The position numbers and the translations under genes were made by a program. DNA of 13,057 nt, taken from Oscillospiraceae bacterium. GTDB taxonomy: Bacteria; Bacillota; Clostridia; Oscillospirales; Oscillospiraceae. The notes beneath the pieces are model-generated. The model had not been told where the DNA came from, made no database searches, and saw nothing but the letters and a program-made list of their open reading frames with translations. The first letter of the stretch is position 1. Every line of letters begins with the position of its first letter. Below are positions 7,555 to 13,057 of this stretch, piece by piece. The stretch covers positions 1-13,057 of the forward strand of contig CADCLH010000033.1 of NCBI GenBank assembly GCA_902802215.1, in the 5' to 3' direction.

Positions 7555-8655
7555 TCAGCTCAAGATGATGTCGCAGATGCGGTCCACGTCCTCCGGCGAA
7601 AGGCCCGCGTACAGCGGCAGGGTCAGGACCCGCTCGCCCATGTATTTGGCGACGGGCGTCGCGTCCGGGTCGAAGCCCGGTCGGCCCCGGTAGCAGTCGA
7701 AGGAGTTGGTGATCGGATAGAAGTACTTGCGGGCGACGATATTATGCTCACCCAGACGGGCGAAGACCTCGTCGCGCGTGTAGCGGTAGCCGTCGAAGAC
7801 CACGGGAAAGTAGGCGTAGTTCGAGCGCACGCCCGGCTGCGGCGCGTTGAGCTTCAGCCCCGGCACGCCGCCGAGGCGGGCGCGGTAGTGCTCGACCACG
7901 GCGCGGCGCTCGGCGAGCCACTCGTCCAGATGGCGGAGGTTGCACAGGCCCATGGCCGCGCAGAACTCGTTCATCTTGGCGTTGCCGCCGACGAAGGGGA
8001 CTTCCTCGGGCCCGTGGATGCCGAAGTTCTTGAGGTCGCTGATGCGCTGGCGCAGGGCGTCGCCCTGATAGCAGAGCGCGCCGCCCTCGATGGTGTTGAA
8101 GACCTTGGTGGCGTGGAAGGAGAACATCGAGGCGTCCCCGAAGCAGGCGGAGCTGACGCCGTCCTTCGTCACGCCGAAGGCGTGGGCCGCGTCGTAGACG
8201 ACCTTCAGCCCGTGCGCCTTCGCGATGCGTTCGATGGCCTCGGTGTCGCAGAGATTGCCGTAGACGTGGATGGGCAGGATGGCGACGGTGCGGTCGGTGA
8301 TCAGCGCCTCGATCTTCGCGGGGTCCATCGTGTACGTCACGGGGTCGACGTCGCAGAAGACCGGCGTGCAGCCGCAGCGGACGATGGCGTGGGTCGTGGA
8401 GGCGAAGGTGAAGGGCGAGGTGATGATCTCCCCGTGCAGCTCCAGCGCCTGGAGTATGGTCTCGAGCGCAAGATGACCGTTGGTGAGCAGGCTTACATGG
8501 GGCACGCCGAGATAGTCCTCCAGCGCGCGCTCGAGCTTTTCGTGCTTCTCGCCCATGTTGGTCAGCCAGTGGCTGTCCCAGATGCCGCGGATCTCCGCGC
8601 AATACTCGTCGAACTCCGGGAGGGAGGAGCGGGTGACGTTGATGATTTCAGACAC
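7555..8655 (-). CDS. DegT/DnrJ/EryC1/StrS family sugar aminotransferase, VioA/WecE-like
   Basis: This PLP enzyme of 366 residues is of the class that aminates 4-keto (or 3-keto) dTDP- or UDP-deoxysugars to make amino sugars for surface glycans. Family motifs are LTNMG near the N-terminus, TNGHLALE (cofactor phosphate site), VYDAAHAFG (Asp contacting the pyridinium) and MFSFHATKVFNTIEGGA with K184 as the Schiff-base lysine. NAKMNEFCAAMGLCNL follows and is typical. The overall wording is closest, from memory, to VioA (dTDP-4-keto-6-deoxyglucose to dTDP-viosamine) and FdtB/WecE relatives; the exact sugar cannot be decided here. I chose the GTG at 8655: AGAAGG lies 9 nt upstream and the protein then begins near the usual TRxxLPxFxEY. 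An in-frame ATG at 8712 would overlap the upstream gene by 28 nt. It is the last gene of the operon. Confidence 0.92.
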   Translation of the reverse strand: MSEIINVTRSSLPEFDEYCAEIRGIWDSHWLTNMGEKHEKLERALEDYLGVPHVSLLTNGHLALETILQALELHGEIITSPFTFASTTHAIVRCGCTPVFCDVDPVTYTMDPAKIEALITDRTVAILPIHVYGNLCDTEAIERIAKAHGLKVVYDAAHAFGVTKDGVSSACFGDASMFSFHATKVFNTIEGGALCYQGDALRQRISDLKNFGIHGPEEVPFVGGNAKMNEFCAAMGLCNLRHLDEWLAERRAVVEHYRARLGGVPGLKLNAPQPGVRSNYAYFPVVFDGYRYTRDEVFARLGEHNIVARKYFYPITNSFDCYRGRPGFDPDATPVAKYMGERVLTLPLYAGLSPEDVDRICDIILS

Positions 8656-8684
8656 GGTTTCAAACCTTCTTTCGTATGCCGCCC

Positions 8685-9848
8685 TCAGCGCTTTTTGACG
8701 ATCTTCACGCATTCCGCGACGCTCATGACCATCAGCGGCATGAAGATCAGCGAGGAGTACTCGTTAAAGGCGAAGGGCTTGCGGATGATGCCGGAGATGA
8801 AGAGGCTGAACACAAAGAGCACAAAGAGCCCGTAGTAGGGGATCGCGGCCCGGGCCTCGATCTTTCCGCGGCTCAGGAACGACAGGTCCTCGGTGAAGAC
8901 CTTGCAGTCGGAGTCCAGCGTGCCGGTCATGAAGAGGATGCCGGAGATGATGAAGATCACGCAGGGGATGAAGGAGGAGATGTTTTCCTTGAGGTTGAAG
9001 CTGATGATGACGTCCTGATACATCCACGAGACGCACATCCAGACGGCGGCCAGCAGGGTCGGCAGGAGCATCGTGCCGGCGATGTACTCCTTCATGGTCC
9101 GGCCCTTGGAGATGTGCGCCAGCCAGCGCGAGACCGTCGGCGTCCAGGAGAGGAACCAGAAGATCCAGCTCGCCGCGGTCGCGCCGCAGAAGTACTCGCG
9201 CCAGAAATTGCCGGTGATGCGCCCCGTGATGGGGCTGAACGCGAAGTCGGTCAGCGGCGTGGACAGGACGGCCAGGAACGCGACGAAGAACACCAGAAAG
9301 GCGAGCTTCGACATGCCCTTGAGCAGGTTGTTGCGCGCGGAGATCATGGCCACCGAGACCGTAATGGCCGCGAGCAGGAACTTGAGGCCGGGGAAGCTGA
9401 GGCCGATGAAGCGGGCGACGGTGTTCATGCCGGTCCAGAGGGAGATGGACATGCCGAGCACCGTGGAGAGCATGGCGGCGAGCTTGCCGATCTTCGAGTC
9501 CATGTGCTTCATGTACCACAGGCCCATGACCGAGTACAGCGCCCAGACCGGCGCGCCGTTTAACAGCGAGACCATCGTGATGGACTCGATCGGGTTCAGG
9601 CCCTCCTTGATATAGCCGACCAGATCCGCCGGCGCGTACATCAGCGCGACGCCGGTGCCCGCGACGAAGACGCCCGCGATCCACAGGCCGAGCGGCCACG
9701 GCGCCTCGGGCGTATTGCAGTCGAGCTCGATGCGCCGGCCCTTCTCATCCCTGCTCTTGCAGGCGAAAAACAGGACGAGGCAGAGGATGATGCAGACCGC
9801 GGTCATCAGCGAGCCGATCCAATAGACGACAGAGTTGAACATTTCCAT
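8685..9848 (-). CDS. Short, divergent BCCT-family-like membrane protein (betaine/carnitine/choline transporter fold)
   Basis: This polytopic inner-membrane protein of 387 residues has about 10-11 hydrophobic segments, near 9-29, 54-72, 91-113, 122-150, 155-172, 182-198, 223-240, 256-276, 292-309, 336-356 and 364-381. Its best landmark is residues 228-252, WIFWFLSWTPTVSRWLAHISKGRT, which mirrors the BCCT signature around TM8 (WxxWWxSWxPFxGxFxARISxGRT). It is followed by the family's KEYIAGTMLLPTL stretch, and MTGTLDSDCKVF (307-318) resembles the TSADSAS segment. The N-terminal APWPLGLWIAGVFVAGTGVAL also fits. It is over 100 residues shorter than usual. The first family helix seems absent and the loop before TM8 is short. 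Several substrate-cage aromatics differ. The ATG at 9848 lies 6 bp after the ligase stop, with its AAGGGA site overlapping that stop. Substrate unknown. Confidence 0.72.
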   Translation of the reverse strand: MEMFNSVVYWIGSLMTAVCIILCLVLFFACKSRDEKGRRIELDCNTPEAPWPLGLWIAGVFVAGTGVALMYAPADLVGYIKEGLNPIESITMVSLLNGAPVWALYSVMGLWYMKHMDSKIGKLAAMLSTVLGMSISLWTGMNTVARFIGLSFPGLKFLLAAITVSVAMISARNNLLKGMSKLAFLVFFVAFLAVLSTPLTDFAFSPITGRITGNFWREYFCGATAASWIFWFLSWTPTVSRWLAHISKGRTMKEYIAGTMLLPTLLAAVWMCVSWMYQDVIISFNLKENISSFIPCVIFIISGILFMTGTLDSDCKVFTEDLSFLSRGKIEARAAIPYYGLFVLFVFSLFISGIIRKPFAFNEYSSLIFMPLMVMSVAECVKIVKKR

Positions 9849-9854
9849 AAGGCA

Positions 9855-11135
9855 TCATTTCCCTTCAAGGCCTTCCCGGTAGGTGCGACGCAGATAGTCG
9901 AAGTCGGTGTAGCGGATGAGCACGTCGTGCCCGTCGGTGTTGAGGATGCGGACGGTCTCGTTGACCTTTTGGATCAGCGCGATCATCTCCTCGCAGTCGT
10001 CGGTCGTGAAGAGGATGCAGCCGAGCGGGCCGTAGGGGCGGATCGGATCGCCCGGGGCGGCCAGAGAGTCCACGACCACGCCGGGCCAGGACTTCACCTC
10101 GTCCAGACCCTCGATGGAGGCGATGGTGCCGCCCCGATCGTCGGTCCAGAGCATGTAGCTGGTGGCGCAGCGCGTGAACGCCTTCTGCTGCGAGGGGGGA
10201 AGCTGCGCGGGATCGTTATGCCTGCCGAGGGCGTAGTCCACGATCCAGGCGATCGTGTCGAAGCCCAGCAGGTCCTTGAAGGGGACGAACATCATGTCCC
10301 CGTCGAGACGGTAGCCCATCTCGAGGATGTAGAAGTGCCCGTCCTCGTCCAGCATGGCCTGGGTCCAGGCGTAGCCCTCGCGGCAGCCGACGGCCTTGAG
10401 CACGTTTTCGATGTGGGGGTTGATCTCGCGGCAGAAGTCCTCCACATGGTTGGAGAGCGTGGAGGTGATCGAGTAGCAGAACTTGGGGAAGCCCGGCTCG
10501 GCGTACATGGCGCACAGGCCCAGCAGGCTCACCTGCCCGTCCGCCAGCGCGTAGACGCCGTACCACTCCTCGCCGTGGAGCATGCGCTCGATGACGAGCT
10601 TGCGGCTCTTGGACATGGAGCGGGCGTAGTCGCAGGCGATGAGCAGCTCCTCCTCATTGTGGACGTAGCTGATGCCGCGGTTGCAGCTGAGATCGACGGG
10701 CTTGACCACCACGGGGTATTTGACCGCGTCCAGCTCCGCGCGCGTGGGCGGGTCGGAGAGATAGTAGTCGGTGGCGAGCGGCGCGCCGACCGCGGTCGCG
10801 AGGGCCTTGTAGTCCACCTTGTCGCGGGAGTAGTGCCAGGCCTCGGGCGTGCAGTAGCAGGGCAGGCCCAGACGCCTGCACAGCTCCATGCACATCTCGA
10901 GGTTGAACTCGCTGATGCCGCAGACCACGGCGTTGACGCCCTCTTCGCGGCATTTGGCCTCCAGCGCGTCCAGATCGCCGGTGTTGAGCATCCAGTACTC
11001 GTCGCTGATCTGCTTGCCGGGGGAGTGCTCCGGCTCGTTGTAGTCGGTCACGATGGTGTACACGCCCTGACTTTTGGCGTATTCGAGCATCAGGCAGGTC
11101 CCGTAGCTGGTCCCGAGCATCAAAAGCTTCTTCAT
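9855..11135 (-). CDS. ATP-grasp family ligase (second of a tandem pair)
   Basis: This cytosolic ATP-grasp enzyme of 426 residues belongs to a superfamily that activates a carboxylate as acyl-phosphate and couples it to an amine, thiol or other nucleophile. In order, it has a Rossmann-like preATP-grasp domain (MLGTSYGTC, residues 6-14, with VTDYN at 29-33) and YPVVVKPVDLSCNRG (140-154, K145 contacting ATP). Next come LVIERML with E183 of the hinge, and FYILEMGYRLDGD (268-280), which holds metal ligand E272 and R276. The second metal-ligand position, usually Asn, is Gly here. The C-terminal 100 residues form a smaller lid/subdomain. It is cysteine-rich (about 16). The ATG at 11135 has AGGAGA 7 nt upstream; an in-frame upstream start would run into the preceding gene. 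It is paralogous to its upstream neighbour, 19 bp away. The acceptor and acid substrates are not determinable. Confidence 0.92.
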   Translation of the reverse strand: MKKLLMLGTSYGTCLMLEYAKSQGVYTIVTDYNEPEHSPGKQISDEYWMLNTGDLDALEAKCREEGVNAVVCGISEFNLEMCMELCRRLGLPCYCTPEAWHYSRDKVDYKALATAVGAPLATDYYLSDPPTRAELDAVKYPVVVKPVDLSCNRGISYVHNEEELLIACDYARSMSKSRKLVIERMLHGEEWYGVYALADGQVSLLGLCAMYAEPGFPKFCYSITSTLSNHVEDFCREINPHIENVLKAVGCREGYAWTQAMLDEDGHFYILEMGYRLDGDMMFVPFKDLLGFDTIAWIVDYALGRHNDPAQLPPSQQKAFTRCATSYMLWTDDRGGTIASIEGLDEVKSWPGVVVDSLAAPGDPIRPYGPLGCILFTTDDCEEMIALIQKVNETVRILNTDGHDVLIRYTDFDYLRRTYREGLEGK

Positions 11136-11154
11136 GAATATGTCTCCTGTCTGT

Positions 11155-12357
11155 TTATTCTTCTGCGGTGACGACCCGGTACCAGGCGTCATCGGACATG
11201 GTCGTTTCAAGGGTCGCGCGGTCGGGGAAGTTCAGCACCAGCGTGCCGACGGCCTTGTTGGCCCCGCTGAAGCGCTCGACCCGGTCGCCTTTGAAAACCC
11301 AGAGGTCGGTCTCGACGACGAAGGGGCGAACCTTGGGGTCGATCCACAGCTCGGAGAAGGCGCCCTCCCGATCGCTGTGGAGGATGACCTCGGCCCAGTG
11401 GCCGCGGTAGACCGGATCGCACAGCTCGTCGACGGGCAGGCCGACGGCGGCCTTGACGGCGTTGCGGATCAGCGGCACGCCGGTCGCGAGCTCCAGCACC
11501 TCGCACAGGCGGTTGCCGCCGCCGCGGGGCGAGACCTCCATGATGTAGGCCTTGCCGTCCGTGCCCTGCCGGGTCTCGACGTTGTAGACCGAGCTTTTGA
11601 GCTCGAGCAGGCGGAACAGGCGCTGCAGCTCGCCCCTCAGCTCGCGCTGGATCTCGTCGGGCATCGAGGAGGGCCAGGCGTAGGCCGCGGGGGTGTAGGG
11701 GTTCTCGGCCCTGCGGTCGAAGCGCTGCTCGTCGAAGGAGCAGAAAACCAGCTCCCCGTCGACGGAAAAGCAGTCGGTGTCCGAGGAGAAGCCGCGCTGG
11801 GTGATGAACTGCTCGACGATGAAGGCGCCGCAGTGCGAGAAGGCCAGCGCGTGTTCAATGGCGGCGGGCAGCTCGTCCGCGCTCTCGGCGCGGGTGACGC
11901 CCTTGCTGCCGGCGGAGTCGACCGGCTTGACGATCATCGGCCAGGGGTAGAAGGGCGCGTCGGCGAGGGCCTCGGAAATCCCGGTGTAGCGCTTCGCCCA
12001 GGGGACCGTGAAGCCGTGGTCGCGCAGGAAGGCGCGGAAGCGGCCCTTGTCCTGAAGGATCGAGACGGCCTCATACGAGCCTGCGAAGGGCAGGCCCAGC
12101 TTTTCCGCCACATAGGCCGCGGTCGTGACGCCGGGGTCGCAGGCGAAGCTCATGACGCCGCTGACGCCGAGAGCGCGCGCGGTTTCCAGCACGGCGTCCT
12201 TGTCGAGGATGCTGATGTTGCGGTACTCGTCGGCGTATTTGTGCGCGGTGTTGTCGGGCAGGTAGTCGCAGGTGATCACGTACAGACCGAGGGCGTGGGC
12301 CTCCCGGATCACGGGCAGCAGGTAGTTGGACCCGCCGAGCAGCAGCAGCTTTTTCAA
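11155..12357 (-). CDS. ATP-grasp family ligase (first of a tandem pair), TTG start
   Basis: This ATP-grasp enzyme of 400 residues is likely to form an amide, peptide or ester bond with ATP hydrolysis to ADP. It has an N-terminal preATP-grasp fold (LLLLGGSNYLLPVIREA, residues 4-20, and CDYLPDN at 30-36) like PurK/CarB relatives. It then has WPMIVKPVDSAGSKGVTR (139-156, K144 contacting ATP), FIVEQFI with E182 at the hinge, and YIMEVSPRGGGNRLCE (271-286) with E274 and R278 at the metal/phosphate site. The first residues MKKLL and the KPVD loop match the downstream ligase, so the two arose by duplication or are close relatives. Translation must start at the TTG at 12357: a strong AGGAGG (12366-12371) lies 8 nt before it, and no better ATG or GTG exists. 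That Shine-Dalgarno overlaps the stop codon of the glycosyltransferase gene, suggesting coupling. Confidence 0.93.
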   Translation of the reverse strand: MKKLLLLGGSNYLLPVIREAHALGLYVITCDYLPDNTAHKYADEYRNISILDKDAVLETARALGVSGVMSFACDPGVTTAAYVAEKLGLPFAGSYEAVSILQDKGRFRAFLRDHGFTVPWAKRYTGISEALADAPFYPWPMIVKPVDSAGSKGVTRAESADELPAAIEHALAFSHCGAFIVEQFITQRGFSSDTDCFSVDGELVFCSFDEQRFDRRAENPYTPAAYAWPSSMPDEIQRELRGELQRLFRLLELKSSVYNVETRQGTDGKAYIMEVSPRGGGNRLCEVLELATGVPLIRNAVKAAVGLPVDELCDPVYRGHWAEVILHSDREGAFSELWIDPKVRPFVVETDLWVFKGDRVERFSGANKAVGTLVLNFPDRATLETTMSDDAWYRVVTAEE

Positions 12358-12365
12358 AGCTCACA

Positions 12366-12371
12366 CCTCCT
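12366..12371 (-). promoter_or_regulatory. Shine-Dalgarno site that fixes the TTG start of the first ATP-grasp gene
   Basis: Perfect AGGAGG on the minus strand, 8 nt before the TTG at 12357. Its outermost bases (12370-12371) are shared with the TAG stop codon of the glycosyltransferase (12370-12372). Confidence 0.85.
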
Positions 12372-13057
12372 ATTCATTGTAGCCCTGCCGCTTCCGGTAG
12401 AGGCGGTGCAGGGCGGGAAAGGCGCATTTGACGAGGTTCTTGACGCGGAAGGACAGAGGCTTTTCCCGCAGGATCGCCCGGTAGGGCTCCCGCCTCAGCT
12501 CGCGGTCGCGGCCGAGGGTGTACAGGAGCTGGAAGTTCCAGCGGTCGATCCATTCGTCTGTGAGCCGAAGCAGCTTCTCGTCCGTCACATGGCCGCGAAA
12601 GACCGTCAGCATGGCGATCACGCCGCGCTGAAAGCGCGTGCGCCGCGTGGTCTGCTTCTCCAGATCGGCGCTCCACGAGTCGGCGTTGCTGCTCAGGCGG
12701 TAGCGGGACATGAAGCGGGCTAAAAAGCGGATCTTCCCGTTGAGCCGCAGCCAGAGCGCGTAGGGGAAATCCCCGAAGCCCGCGTCGGCGGCGACGGTGT
12801 AGAAGTCGGGCGGGTCGGCCAAGAGGTCGGTCCGGGCCAGCAGGGAGCTCGTGTGCCAGGCGTAGCTCATGCCGGGCAGGATATCGGTAAACTCCATGTC
12901 GCAGTCTGAATCCCGGGTAATGAGGTCGTCGTCCGCGCGCGCCCCGTCGTACTTGACCAGCTCCGTGTTGTGGACGCAGGCGGTGTAGTCCGGATGCGCC
13001 TCGAGAAAGTCCACCTGACGCTGGAGCTTCGTGGGGTCGGTCCAGCAGTCGTCCCCC
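12370..13057 (-). CDS. Family 2 (GT-A) glycosyltransferase, C-terminal 228 residues (5' end beyond the right edge)
   Basis: The reading frame is open to the window edge. It reads GDDCWTDPTKLQRQVDFLEA, the segment just after the catalytic-domain DxD region in family 2 glycosyltransferases (compare the common GDDYWTDPxKLQKQVDFLE). Further on come SYAWHTSSLLAR, then GFGDFPYALWLRLNGKIRFL, which holds the probable catalytic-base region (D in GDFP), and MSRYRLSSNADSWS, the usual tail of the domain. About 85 residues of variable C-terminus follow, with basic patches. The N-terminal nucleotide-sugar-binding half is missing only because the window ends. The first in-frame start codon inside the window (GTG at 13014) lies within the conserved domain, so it is not the gene start. 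It probably transfers a sugar to a lipid-linked or growing surface glycan. It ends 12 bp before the ligase start. Confidence 0.9.
   Translation of the reverse strand, partial: GDDCWTDPTKLQRQVDFLEAHPDYTACVHNTELVKYDGARADDDLITRDSDCDMEFTDILPGMSYAWHTSSLLARTDLLADPPDFYTVAADAGFGDFPYALWLRLNGKIRFLARFMSRYRLSSNADSWSADLEKQTTRRTRFQRGVIAMLTVFRGHVTDEKLLRLTDEWIDRWNFQLLYTLGRDRELRREPYRAILREKPLSFRVKNLVKCAFPALHRLYRKRQGYNE

Noticed and set aside
7386..7568. Small plus-strand open frame of 60 codons across the inverted repeat and terminator
   Set aside because: It consists only of palindrome and terminator sequence and has no ribosome site or domain, so I do not support it as a gene.
9927..11171. Plus-strand open frame of 414 codons, and a similar one of 529 codons at 11134-12723
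   Set aside because: Both are opposite the ATP-grasp and glycosyltransferase genes and have no recognisable motif.
1..13057. CRISPR array, tRNA, rRNA or riboswitch
   Set aside because: No regularly spaced direct repeats, tRNA cloverleaf or rRNA-like stretch was seen by eye. All intergenic gaps are 200 bp or less and are accounted for. A covariance-model scan was not possible here.

Overview
This 13 kb window is GC-rich chromosomal DNA. It most likely comes from a high-GC gut-type Clostridia (Firmicutes; Oscillospiraceae-like is my guess). The evidence is an addB-addA pair of the Firmicutes type (AddB with the iron-sulfur cysteine pattern), strong AGGAGG-type ribosome binding sites, very short gene spacing, and pronounced GC bias at third codon positions. 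That bias produces long spurious antisense reading frames. No rRNA, tRNA, CRISPR array or transposase gene was seen.

Right to left on the minus strand, positions 13057-7555 hold the end of a tightly packed run of five genes. They are the C-terminal part of a family 2 glycosyltransferase, two tandem paralogous ATP-grasp ligases (the first with a TTG start), a short divergent membrane protein that I recognise as BCCT-like (betaine/carnitine/choline transporter family), and a VioA/WecE-like DegT/DnrJ/EryC1 sugar aminotransferase. Gaps between them are 6-29 bp, and the run ends at a GC hairpin with a UUCG tetraloop. The glycosyltransferase and sugar aminotransferase point to a surface-glycan locus. 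My inference is that the aminotransferase makes an amino sugar and that one or both ATP-grasp enzymes form an amide or ester bond, possibly decorating that sugar. The BCCT-like protein, unusual in such a place, could move a zwitterionic small molecule or a pathway intermediate. This run is the most interesting part of the window.

Positions 6008-7554 hold a class I aminotransferase on the plus strand, convergent with the glycan operon. The 200 bp between them contains a roughly 100 bp inverted repeat that looks like a dispersed, non-coding repeat element, followed by the shared terminator hairpin.

Positions 6007-1 on the minus strand are housekeeping. They contain pepD (Xaa-His dipeptidase, M20 family), divergent from the aminotransferase across a 156 bp promoter region, then a terminator, then addB and addA (double-strand-break repair helicase-nuclease). 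addB overlaps addA by 8 bp, and addA runs off the left edge. No gene-free stretch exceeds 300 bp; the longest is about 200 bp, at 7355-7554.
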